Assembly: GCA_003999685.1 (NCBI GenBank)
Contig: CP021231.1
Coordinates: forward strand, 1 to 64,000
Origin: Taiwanofungus camphoratus
Lineage: Eukaryota > Basidiomycota > Agaricomycetes > Polyporales > Taiwanofungaceae
Length of the DNA stretch: 64,000 nucleotides
Direction: 5' to 3'
Shown: one piece after another, positions 10,701 through 21,094 of the stretch
Layout of the letters: every line of letters starts with the position of its first letter
Numbering within the stretch: position 1 is the first letter of the stretch
Notes under the pieces: model-generated
Told to the model about the DNA's origin: nothing
The model's database searches: none
What the model saw: only the letters and a program-made list of their open reading frames with translations
Translations under genes and position numbers: made by a program

Positions 10701-11262
10701 ATTTAACCCTTCATGGGATTCTTTCGATATTCATGAATTAATGACACGAGTCACCGGATCTTGGGTGGAGTCTTTGAGTTTTTTCAAAAACTTCTTTTCG
10801 GCGAGTTGGGAAAACTCGGCCGCCCCGATTTTCGATTATTCGGCTGGGGGTTCGCGGGATGCGACCCTATCCGGCACAGTTCAGACCACGCTTGAGGAGT
10901 GGTGGGATCCCGCCCGAGTAGCCCAGCGCAAGCTGTCGCGCGAAACGGCGGCTGCTTCGGCAGCAGCAGATCGTGCCGCCGCTGAAGCCCGGCGGTCTGA
11001 TCAAATCTCTAACCTGGCGGCGGTCGTCCATGACAACCGCGCAGAAGAGGGCTGGGTATGGACTGGGCGGTACCTAAGGAAACCCACCGGATTTATCGAG
11101 GCGGAGAAGGTCGCAGACCTTTCCCAACTCGGATTCTTAGACAAGCGCTGGCTTGTGTCTCGGAAGCGGGAAACCAATTTCGCAGATTTAGCAAGTAAAT
11201 GGCGCAGAAGTGTTATTAATGCCCAAAGTGCAGATGATGTACTTTTGGAAATGGATATATAA
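7735..11262 (+). CDS. Penelope-like reverse transcriptase, copy 2
   Basis: This is an intronless ORF of 1175 aa, starting at the ATG at 7735. It is about 97% identical to copy 1 by eye, with one extra acidic residue in the charged segment near residue 350. All reverse transcriptase motifs (PKIHK, GDVVAFYPN, GLAMG, YIDD) are conserved one residue further along than in copy 1. No GIY-YIG endonuclease is visible. Both copies being open for more than 1170 codons in one subtelomere suggests recent activity. The enzyme is expected to copy the element RNA onto a telomeric 3' end. That mechanism is known for the family and inferred here from position and orientation. Confidence 0.95.
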   Translation: MANRLPRSGSTRSSSAGPGGASLRAAIARNLAPPSLAYAMGATSLETIADEFRAVLSAETFDTVLSVVPLVYREVLRPVLASIAEAKERCVSLSKQVGELEAHLANGSLPPQLQGMGEPVFQSAKVWLETHPAEPGALAEKFKTFRREALALAIAQKRAELTFFEGALDPTTMLGKARDVVDSQWAAISQGSRVPKWRTSLDGNVEIEGWQNDPVLESEHKRFVAVLPRFCFRVVNIRESQLAHAATRANAKSALKAVAEVEMSDTTENPAALKKLIDDAVDRRLKGEGTSKNVKQQVSFVHGSVPKNLPGAALLRILEGQRQGAKSFGAHEHRRTPSQSSAARGKAKAGRFIEESFDDEEEQRERERETELIRSVLRSRLRFSQPSTYPDEILDLPTPVGARTLLYFAPAALVEAQRFRTWVHVGDGVSLPAEISIHISCGLKYMLYARPSGELVQNAYDDFCERIRWRVHFACKQKILERQGISQPPYDPDYDLRLKRDSNAPQASQYIELGLKRGQTYVTEFIRTVVPGLKARSRPNRLVDLDKVRLWLDEHNYLVLQTDKNLGAAVVTREWFINGCNLLLSNTADYQEINPGQRQMYLEKVTKRVKELSDWVEGALPHDQTLQLAKFLRSKCPESELDEPKVPIFYGIPKIHKTPVKMRPIVPCHSCAQGPAAKVVSKLLKPIIEAEPFIIHGSKDLAAKLATVKTLKYKKYWLVAGDVVAFYPNVPLRECVGIVSKLYISHPLGSRTTDHPEFYNALFIRCMQSANYDLIVDFNGHTFLQKRGLAMGVACSPDLANLYGCHFENKVWPSGQVSPPFLYYGRYIDDVFAIVEAGSAAEALELCTSRISYTGCTITWEVSEWATPFLDMLIYIDPVTNRVEHKPYRKALNHHERIPWISHHPKDVKKGTFIGEMSRLATLSSKLEHYLDALKGLVDLYVGRGYPPALVVAWLDAHKAVRWAKRLDIKQTSTEAADANDGVLVLKSQFNPSWDSFDIHELMTRVTGSWVESLSFFKNFFSASWENSAAPIFDYSAGGSRDATLSGTVQTTLEEWWDPARVAQRKLSRETAAASAAADRAAAEARRSDQISNLAAVVHDNRAEEGWVWTGRYLRKPTGFIEAEKVADLSQLGFLDKRWLVSRKRETNFADLASKWRRSVINAQSADDVLLEMDI

Positions 11263-11450
11263 ACTGTTAAGTCAGTTTGATTAGCATCGGTTACATCAGG
11301 TGTAACGTTATCTTAGTGTGTTGGTGTATTAGGGTTGTCTGTTCAAACCAGACCTAACCTAACCCTAACCTAACCTAACCTAACCTAACCGAACCTAACC
11401 TAACCTAACCTAACCTAACCTAACGCTAATCCTAACCTAACCTAACCTAA
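11263..11450 (+). repeat. PLE 3' UTR and internal telomeric tract, copy 2
   Basis: This matches the 3' UTR and telomeric tract of copy 1 almost base for base, including the CCCTAA and CCGAACC variant repeats. Confidence 0.8.
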
Positions 11451-12312
11451 CCGCCGGACTTTCCCAGTCCTGCGCTTAGGGTTGCCTTAAAATAGATAGG
11501 CGCCTTACGTGTCACATGATATGTTCGGCACTTAGTACGGACCGGCCCTTCATCGCGGCCCGGTACGCGCCGTTCCCGCATGCTAGCGGAGCGCGCGATA
11601 ACTACTATGGTCCCCAGCGCCCCTCTGCTGTGTTAGTCCATGATCTGGTGATCTGTGGGTTGTAACATGCTAGAGCACGGTGCGGCAACTTGCTGGACGC
11701 GGTCCTGATGAGTATCCTTCCCCCGCCCCGCATGGCTCGGACAGGGTGCTCCCGGGGATTCCCAGGTTTGTGCCATGACATGATGCTTCCTCAGTGGTCC
11801 ACGCTGCCCTTAGTAGACGCCCGGAAAGCGGCCCGGTCACATGATCGGCGCGGCACCGGCTATGTTGTTCCTATCTATATCCGGCCCGGATTAACCTCCG
11901 GCCCGGACTTCCTATCTCTTATCTCGGATCTTAAGCCTAGACTTGAGGTCCGGATTCTAATCTTAATCAGATGACTCTGACATCTGATCAGTAATGGTGT
12001 CTAGGCGAATCTAGACAATGATGATTGCTTATCGCTGACTGATTAGGATAGGAGGGAGAGACGTGATTCGCTCCCACCCGCAACCCTTTGCCCTGGTAAG
12101 GTCAAATTGACTTAGTCACCGGCCCCCGGGCCATGACTCAACCATAAGCGTGACTTTGGTTGAACTTGGTTATAAGCGACGCTAGTGCTCTGATGAGACT
12201 TAGTCGAAATTAGCCGTCCGATAGCGATATCGGGCTAATTAGTACTAGCTTCTCCTAAGCCTCTTCCTTTCTTAGCGCACCAACAGCACCTGCGGCGCTG
12301 TTGTCTCCTCCT
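11451..12312 (+). repeat. PLE terminal unit 5 (right pLTR of copy 2)
   Basis: No differences from unit 4 were noticed by eye over the full length, including the tail. Confidence 0.85.
12181..12249 (+). ncRNA. Hammerhead ribozyme, unit 5
   Basis: The 69-nt sequence is the same as in unit 1, with predicted cleavage between 12240 and 12241. With unit 4 it would free an RNA of about 4774 nt carrying ORF 2. Confidence 0.92.
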
Positions 12313-12342
12313 CCTAACCTAACCTAACCTAACCTAACCTAA

Positions 12343-12372
12343 CTCCTTCGTCGTTGCTCGCTCCACCTCCTA
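12343..12372 (+). repeat. Extreme 5'-truncated PLE unit (tail only)
   Basis: Between two telomeric tracts lie about 30 bases (TCCTTCGTCGTTGCTCGCTC and onward) that match only the last bases of units 6 and 7, downstream of their ribozymes. It looks like a copy in which synthesis stopped almost at once before telomere repeats were re-added. Confidence 0.75.
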
Positions 12373-12406
12373 ACCCTAACGCTAATCCTAACCTAACCTA
12401 ACCTAA

Positions 12407-13259
12407 CCGCCGGACTTACCCAGTCCTGCGCTTAGGGTTGCCTTAAAATAGATAGGCGCCTTACGTGTCACGTGATATGTTCGGCACTTAGTACGGACCG
12501 GCCCTTCACTGCGGCCCGGTGCGCGCCGTCCCCGCATGCTAGCGGAGCGCGCGTTAACTACTATGGTCCCTAGCGCCCCTCTGCTGTGTTAGTCCATGAT
12601 CTGGTGATCTGTGGGTTGTAACATGCTAGAGCACGGTGCGGCAACTTGCTGGACGCGGTCCTATTGAGTATCCCTCCCCCGCCCCGCATGGCTCGGATGG
12701 GGTGCTCACGGGGATTCCCAGGTTTGTGCCATGACATGATGCTTCCTCAGTGGTCCACGCTACCCTTAGTAGACGCCCGGAAAAGCGGCCCGGTCACATG
12801 ATCGGTGCGGCACCGGCTATGTTGTTCCTATCTATGTCCGGCCCTGACTAACCTCCGGCCCGGACTTCCTATCTCTTATCTCGGATCTTGAGCCTAGGCT
12901 TACGGTCCGGATTCTAATCTTAATCAGATGACTCTGACATCTGATCAGTAATGGTGTCTAGGCGAATCTAGACAATGATGATTGCTTATCGCTGACTGAT
13001 TAGGATAGGAGGGAGAGACGTGATTCGCTCCCACCCGCAACCCTTTGCCCTGGTAAGGTCAAATTGACTTAGTCACCGGCCCCCGGGCCATGACTCAACC
13101 ATAAGCGTGACTTTGGTTGAACTTGGTTATAAGCGACGCTAGTGCTCTGATGAGACTTAGTCGAAATTAGCCGTCCGATAGCGATATCGGGCTAATTAGT
13201 ACTAGCTTCCATTAAGTCTTCTCAACGCTCGCAACTCCTTCGTCGTTGCTCGCTCCACC
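12407..13259 (+). repeat. PLE terminal unit 6 (pLTR only)
   Basis: This is a full-length terminal unit without an ORF, flanked by telomeric repeats on both sides. Its tail (CATTAAGTCTTCTCAACGCT) is shared with unit 7 but not with the two ORF-bearing elements. Confidence 0.83.
13138..13206 (+). ncRNA. Hammerhead ribozyme, unit 6
   Basis: The 69-nt sequence is the same as in unit 1, with predicted cleavage between 13197 and 13198. Confidence 0.92.
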
Positions 13260-13317
13260 TCCTAACCTAACCTAACCTAACCTAACCTAACGCTAATCCT
13301 AACCTAACCTAACCTAA

Positions 13318-14170
13318 CCGCCGGACTTACCCAGTCCTGCGCTTAGGGTTGCCTTAAAATAGATAGGCGCCTTACGTGTCACGTGATATGTTCGGCACTT
13401 AGTACGGACCGGCCCTTCACTGCGGCCCGGTGCGCGCCGTCCCCGCATGCTAGCGGAGCGCGCGTTAACTACTATGGTCCCTAGCGCCCCTCTGCTGTGT
13501 TAGTCCATGATCTGGTGATCTGTGGGTTGTAACATGCTAGAGCACGGTGCGGCAACTTGCTGGACGCGGTCCTATTGAATATCCTTCCCCCGCCCCGCAT
13601 GGCTCGGATAGGGTGTTCACGGGGATTCCCAGGTTTGTGCCATGACATGATGCTTCCTCAGTGGTCCACGCTACCCTTAGTAGACGCCCGGAATGCGGCC
13701 CGGTCACATGATCGGTGCGGCACCGGCTATGTTGTTCCTATCTATGTCCGGCCCGGACTAATCTCCGGCTCGGACTTCCTATCTCTTATCTCGGATCTTA
13801 AGCCCAGGCTTTCGGTCCGGATTCTAATCTTAATCAGATGACTCTGACATCTGATCAGTAACGGTGTCTAGGCGAATCTAGACAATGATGATTGCTTATC
13901 GCTGACTGATTAGGATAGGAGGGAGAGACGTGATTCGCTCCCACCCGCAACCCTTTGCCCTGGTAAGGTCAAATTGACTTAGTCACCGGCCCCCGGGCCA
14001 TGACTCAACCATAAGCGTGACTTTGGTTGAACTTGGTTATAAGCGACGCTAGTGCTCTGATGAGACTTAGTCGAAATTAGCCGTCCGATAGCGATATCGG
14101 GCTAATTAGTACTAGCTTCCATTAAGTCTTCTCAACGCTCGCAACTCCTTCGTCGTTGCTCGCTCCACCT
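13318..14170 (+). repeat. PLE terminal unit 7 (pLTR only)
   Basis: This is a full-length unit that shares its tail and most variants with unit 6. The pair may come from one source RNA or from a local duplication. Confidence 0.83.
14048..14116 (+). ncRNA. Hammerhead ribozyme, unit 7
   Basis: The 69-nt sequence is the same as in unit 1, with predicted cleavage between 14107 and 14108. Confidence 0.92.
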
Positions 14171-14205
14171 CCTAACCTAACCTAACCTAACCTAACCTAA
14201 CCTAA

Positions 14206-15069
14206 CCGCCGGACTTACCCAGTCCTGCGCTTAGGGTTGCCTTAAAATAGATAGGCGCCTTACGTGTCACGTGATATGTTCGGCACTTAGTACGGACCGG
14301 CCCTTCACTGCGGCCCGGTGCGCGCCGTCCCCGCATGCTAGCGGAGCGCGCGATAACTACTATGGTCCCCAGCGCCCCTCTGCTGTGTTAGTCCATGATC
14401 TGGTGATCTGTGGGTTGTAACATGCTAGAGCACGGTGCGGCAACTTGCTGGACGCGGTCCTATTGAATATCCTTCCCCCGCCCCGCATGGCTCGGATAGG
14501 GTGTTCACGGGGATTCCCAGGTTTGTGCCATGACATGATGCTTCCTCAGTGGTCCACGCTGCCCTTAGTAGACGCCCGGAAAGCGGCCCGGTCACATGAT
14601 TGGTGCGGCACCGGCTATGTTGTTCCTATCTATGCCCGGCCCGGATTAACCTCCGGCCCGGACTTCCTATCTCTTATCTAGTCACCTGAGGCCTAGGCCC
14701 CAGGTCTGGATTCTAATCTTAATCAGATGACTCTGACATCTGATCAGTAATGGTGTCTAGGCGAACCTAGACAATGTCTTTTGCTTGGCGCTGACTGATT
14801 AGGATAGGAGGGAGAGACGTGATTCGCTCCCACTTGCAACCCTTTGCCCTGGTACGGTCAAACTGATTTAGTCACCGGCCCCCGGGCCATGACTCAACCA
14901 TAAGCGTGACTTTGGTTGAACTTGGTTATAAGCGACGCTAGTGCTCTGATGAGACTTAGTCGAAATTAGCCGTCCGATAGCGATATCGGGCTAATTAGTA
15001 CTAGCTTCTCCTAAGCCTCTTCCTTTCTTAGCGCACCAACAGCACCTGCGGCGCTGTTGTCTCCTCCTC
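14206..15069 (+). repeat. PLE terminal unit 8 (pLTR only)
   Basis: This is a full-length unit with the tail type of element copy 2. Its central part (14680-14790) is more diverged than in the other units. Confidence 0.83.
14937..15005 (+). ncRNA. Hammerhead ribozyme, unit 8
   Basis: The 69-nt sequence is the same as in unit 1, with predicted cleavage between 14996 and 14997. Confidence 0.92.
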
Positions 15070-15084
15070 CTAACCTAACCTAAC

Positions 15085-15541
15085 CGGCTAAGCTGTTCCT
15101 ATCTATACCCGGCCCAGACTAACCTCCGGCCCGGGCTTCCTATCTCTTATCTCGGATCTTGAGCCTAGGCTTGAGGTCTGGATTCTAATCTTAATCAGAT
15201 GACTCTGAACATCTGATCAGTAATGGTGTCTAGGCGATTCTAGACAATGTTGATTGCTCAGCGCTGATTGATTAGGATAGGAGCGAGAGACGTGATTCGC
15301 TCCCACCTGCAACCCTTTGCCCTGGTACGGTCAAACTGATTTAGTCACCGGCCCCCGGGCCATGACTCAACCATAAGCGTGACTTTGGTTGAACTTGGTT
15401 ATAAGCGACGCTAGTGCTCTGATGAGACTTAGTCGAAATTAGCCGTCCGATAGCGATATCGGGCTAATTAGTACTAGCTTCTCCTAAGCCTCTTCCTTTC
15501 TTAGCGCACCAACAGCACCTGCGGCGCTGTTGTCTCCTCCT
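15085..15541 (+). repeat. PLE unit 9, 5'-truncated
   Basis: The unit begins abruptly at CCGGCTAAGCTGTTCC after telomeric repeats, which corresponds to the middle of a full unit. The 3' half with ribozyme and tail is complete. Loss of the 5' side only is the pattern expected from incomplete reverse transcription. Confidence 0.83.
15410..15478 (+). ncRNA. Hammerhead ribozyme, unit 9
   Basis: The 69-nt sequence is the same as in unit 1, with predicted cleavage between 15469 and 15470. Confidence 0.92.
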
Positions 15542-15557
15542 CCTAACCTAACCTAAC

Positions 15558-16021
15558 CGGCTAAGCTGTTCCTATCTATACCCGGCCCAGACTAACCTCC
15601 GGCCCGGGCTTCCTATCTCTTATCTCGGATCTTGAGCCTAGGCTTGAGGTCTGGATTCTAATCTTAATCAGATGACTCTGAACATCTGATCAGTAATGGT
15701 GTCTAGGCGATTCTAGACAATGTTGATTGCTCAGCGCTGATTGATTAGGATAGGAGCGAGAGACGTGATTCGCTCGCACTTGCAACCCTTTGCCCTGGTT
15801 TAGTCAAACTGACTTAGTCACCGGCCTCCGGGCCATGACTCAACCATAAGCATGACTTTGGTTGAACTCGGTTAAAATCGACAGCTAGTGCTCTGATGAG
15901 ACTTAGTCGAAATTAGCTGCCCGCCCCTCCATAGGCGAGCTAATTAGTACTAGCTTCCTCTAAGTCCTCCTTTCAAGCCCGTATCGCACTCGCAGCACCT
16001 GCGGCGCTGCTCGCTCCACCT
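15558..16021 (+). repeat. PLE unit 10, 5'-truncated, innermost
   Basis: The unit starts at exactly the same internal breakpoint as unit 9, with an offset of 473 bases. The first 230 bases or so are almost identical to unit 9, then the 3' half diverges, including stem III of the ribozyme and the tail. It is the last PLE-derived unit before the chromosome-internal sequence. Confidence 0.82.
15884..15954 (+). ncRNA. Hammerhead ribozyme, unit 10 (variant stem III)
   Basis: Stem I, CTGATGA, stem II and GAAA are as in the main type. Stem III keeps ATTAGCT/AGCTAAT, but its inner part is replaced by a CGCC/GGCG helix with a loop that is not GNRA. Predicted cleavage is between 15945 and 15946. Confidence 0.88.
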
Positions 16022-16819
16022 CCTAACCTAACCTAACCTAACCTAACCGGAGAACCTGGTTTTCCATAGGCCCCCTCATGGAAGAAACCCTATAAGTAGA
16101 TGATATGAGTCATCAGGCCATATTAGCAATATGTATGCGTAAGACGGAATGTATGAGCGAGGCCCAGTATGAGTCAAAGCTCATAAGTAAGCAGAGCCCA
16201 TCCGAAGCCCATACAGTAAGCAGCCCTGAGTCAATGGACTGCACGAAGAAGCTGGACCTACCTGAGGCCCATCTGATAAACGAAAGGTTACGGGACTGAT
16301 CTGAGGTCCAACTGATAAGATACAAGAGTAAAGAAATTATATCAGCATGATTTCAAAGTGTACTGAGAAAAAGGGACTCCTCAACCACCTTTTACTGTTG
16401 TTCAAGTTTGTTGTTCAAGTTTGCAAGATTATGAAAATATATGTACATAGAAAGAGTGAAAATTTTTGAGTGTAGTGAATGCAAGAATCATGAGGATGCC
16501 GATTTTGAGGGGGTGCCGAATACCTTATAGCAGCTCCAGTGCTTATGAGTTTCGCCAGGTATCGCCATAAGCAGGTGTGTTGCCAGCCTGGCGATCGCCG
16601 TCGCTGGTGATGGCGAGTCTCGCCGGCGACAGCCATCTCCTGTGCTAGCAGATGAATGCAGCGGCATAAAACCCTAACCCTAGACATTCGGTGTTGGCTC
16701 GGCCGGGAGATGTTCCGACTCAGGTCCCGCCACCTCAGTTCACTCTGACCAGTTTCCTCATCGGCGTATTGTACGACTTGCGTACAGCCCCTGAAGGCCT
16801 CTTTTTTCTCCATCAATAA
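16022..16819. other. Array-to-gene transition, no gene seen
   Basis: A last short run of CTAAC repeats (about 16023-16048) is followed by roughly 770 bases without a supportable gene. Small ORFs on both strands lack family features or ATG-supported context. Imperfect short repeats of the type GAGGCCCA..TGATAA occur near 16200-16320. The right end must hold the promoter of the dihydrolipoyl dehydrogenase gene. Confidence 0.5.
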
Positions 16820-18832
<2,013 letters not shown>

Positions 18833-19135
18833 ACCATGAGTATAGTTTACAGCTTGCAGTTACAGTAGTGGGACAGCAATCTATGCATAGCGTCTTCGCT
18901 ATCTGTTTACAATTTTATGTAGCCATATCAAGGCCATGGCTCTCTACCTCTACAAAGGTGATGGTCCGCGCAGTCTGACTGGAATGTACAACTGTGAGTT
19001 GTTCTACTTGGTCCCGAACGTCATCACTACCCAAGACCTGACTACTGGATTAATTACATTCATGTATGGTATGGGGAATTAAAGGGGGCTACATGGAATA
19101 AGTCAAATAGTTTGAAACGTACATACGTCTTTTAG

Positions 19136-21094
19136 TCAATCATTATACCCGCTCTCATTGTCTTCGTCATCATAATCCTCCCCCTCTTCCAATGCTGCCT
19201 CCGCTTCTGCTTGTGCCTGCGCTGCGGAGGCGGCCCGGGCGATAGCCTGCTCAAGCAGCTTTGTCTGTTCTTCTGATAGTGATAATGCCGTTGATAGTGA
19301 AGACGATGGAAGAGCCATTCCAGTAGATCGAGTCGAGGACTCATGAGAGCCTTGAACTGGCTGACCAGACGAAGGAGCCACGGGAATAGCTAAAGATAGA
19401 TTAGGTGCAGTAGCTCGGCACGGTGATTGCATCTGCTGTTGAGTTCGTGCGATGACGCTTGCTAACGTTGCGTGCCCAACGTCAAACGAATACGGGTGAA
19501 CCGGAGGAGCTGAATGTGAGCCTAGGCCTTTACTGACGTACGTCTGCAAGAGCCCATGCAGTCGCAAAACAGTAACCTGCCCTTCTTCAATGACACCAGC
19601 TTCAACTTCCCCTTCCTCCATATAAGCGTCTTCGCCATACGCCCCGGCTGGAGATGCATTCGTCAACCCAGAGACCGAAACTGTTGCAACAGCCATGTGA
19701 TTGGCAGCTATTTCATTCCATAGCTTGGCCCGCCTGCTGGCTTCCTCGTCTCCATGGGGTTTCTCGACCTCGACCTCCTCTACCTCTGCATATGCGCATA
19801 CGCTATCGCCCATGTCTGAGTCACCGTTTCTTCCCTTGCCACCGGTACGTCCTCTGCTGTCCTTATGTCTTTTGATTGCGTCGCGGCGGGAAAATACCTT
19901 TCCGCAGCCACTACACCTCCACGCTTTCTTGTCATGCAATCTCGCGTGTCGTTTCAAGTCATGATTGCGTACGAAGGACGCGGGACAAAGTGAACACCGG
20001 AAGGGGCGGTCAACAAGGCTATGCAGACGCTGGTGCGCACGCAGAGAGTAAAGCCTGTGAAAAATCTTCGAGCAAGTAGGAACAAGGCATGGGTATACTG
20101 CAGTACCGAGATCAGGAGGTGCGGATGGATACCCAAACGAGGGATTCCACGTTGAGAGATGGGCGGCGTGCGACTGAGAGGAAGGAGAGGGACTAGAGCT
20201 TATATGGATACCGCTGAGAACGCCGAGCATTTGGATCAATCCTCCAAGCTCCTGCAGAGCAGCGGCTCTTTCTCCCGCTCGCGGAGACGACGTGACAGCG
20301 AAAAGGAAAATCTGGTGCAACTGCACCTGAATGGACACAGTCAGCGACGGATCCAGTGGTTTATCGATTGACGTAGAGGAAGCAGATGTGAGTGCCTGGG
20401 TGACAATTCGAACTGCTTCGTTGATTTGGTATTTGAGATCTGGCTGGTCTATCGCCATCCGTTTGTGGAATCGAGGATCGGCAACATTCTCAAGTCCATT
20501 ATCTAGACTGTCTCTCTTCCGCTTGCCCTTGTTGAGTTGCCTGGCGGGTGCGGACGAGTTGCGAAGGGAGGCGAAGAGGACTTCGGATTTTGCCAATGAG
20601 ACAACAGTCTCACTAAGAGGCTTTGCTACTTTTTTCGATATGGTCCCCGATGACACACACTTGTTGAGAACGTCGAATATACTTGCATTGTTAGCGATAG
20701 GGACGAGCGAAGCAGACAGAGTAGAGTGAACAAGGGGATCTTTTGACGCAAGAGACAGAATAGCCTTCATGGTGCAAATGACGGCCACCTGCTTCTTTTT
20801 CCAGGAGGATTCAGTACCTTTCTGGTTTATATGGGTGGACGTAGCAGGTCCTTGAAGAATTGACGAAGGAAGAGCCGTACGAGAAGTAGCGGCTGCGACT
20901 TCAAGCTGGGCTCTTGCAATGTCTGCCCGAAGCTGCTCCTGCAGGCGATGAGCCATCTCTTCTGCCTTGGCGTCGAATTCGTCGTCATATTCATAATCGT
21001 CATCGTCACCTTCTTGAGCCTCCTCGTTGTATTCTTCATCCTCTTCTTTGTAGTCTTCGTTTTGTTGGGTCATGGTTGCATCTGAGCTCGCCAT
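19136..21094 (-). CDS. C2H2 zinc-finger protein
   Basis: This is an intronless ORF of 652 aa. The N-terminus is strongly acidic (Asp/Glu-rich to about residue 45), followed by helical and low-complexity segments with a basic GKRKR patch. Three consecutive C2H2-type fingers lie at about residues 333-412. The first two have complete Cys2-His2 spacing (C-x4-C and C-x2-C types). The third has both Cys and one His but reads RHKDSRG where the last His would be. An acidic stretch and a Ser/Ala-rich, Glu-rich C-terminus follow. It is probably a nuclear DNA-binding regulator, but no target can be inferred. Its 3' end faces the dehydrogenase gene about 300 bp away. Confidence 0.85.
   Translation of the reverse strand: MASSDATMTQQNEDYKEEDEEYNEEAQEGDDDDYEYDDEFDAKAEEMAHRLQEQLRADIARAQLEVAAATSRTALPSSILQGPATSTHINQKGTESSWKKKQVAVICTMKAILSLASKDPLVHSTLSASLVPIANNASIFDVLNKCVSSGTISKKVAKPLSETVVSLAKSEVLFASLRNSSAPARQLNKGKRKRDSLDNGLENVADPRFHKRMAIDQPDLKYQINEAVRIVTQALTSASSTSIDKPLDPSLTVSIQVQLHQIFLFAVTSSPRAGERAAALQELGGLIQMLGVLSGIHISSSPSPSSQSHAAHLSTWNPSFGYPSAPPDLGTAVYPCLVPTCSKIFHRLYSLRAHQRLHSLVDRPFRCSLCPASFVRNHDLKRHARLHDKKAWRCSGCGKVFSRRDAIKRHKDSRGRTGGKGRNGDSDMGDSVCAYAEVEEVEVEKPHGDEEASRRAKLWNEIAANHMAVATVSVSGLTNASPAGAYGEDAYMEEGEVEAGVIEEGQVTVLRLHGLLQTYVSKGLGSHSAPPVHPYSFDVGHATLASVIARTQQQMQSPCRATAPNLSLAIPVAPSSGQPVQGSHESSTRSTGMALPSSSLSTALSLSEEQTKLLEQAIARAASAAQAQAEAEAALEEGEDYDDEDNESGYND

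Larger units (their letters stand above)
6635..12312 (+). mobile_element. Telomeric Penelope-like element, copy 2 (looks whole)
   Basis: The layout matches copy 1: left terminal unit (6677-7538), ORF (7735-11262), 3' UTR, telomeric tract and right terminal unit (11451-12312). The left and right units look identical by eye over more than 850 bases and share a tail (CTTCCTTTCTTAGCGCACC) different from that of copy 1. The paired tails show that each element's two ends derive from one template. The identity suggests this copy is very young. Confidence 0.88.

Noticed and set aside
87-12312. Reading the two ORF elements as LTR retrotransposons because of their direct terminal repeats
   Set aside because: The ORF has Penelope-type motifs (PKIHK, YIDD) and shows no capsid, protease or integrase segments. 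The terminal repeats carry hammerhead ribozymes, as PLE pLTRs do.
6916-14681. Open frames of 78-94 codons in PLE terminal units 4, 5, 7 and 8
   Set aside because: They open without an ATG, reflect only the shared sequence of the units and are interrupted in units 1, 2 and 6, so they are not a conserved protein.
1-16048. CRISPR-like array of repeats and spacers
   Set aside because: The repeats are 5-nt telomere units and long retroelement units. There are no uniform short repeats with unique spacers, and the genome is eukaryotic.
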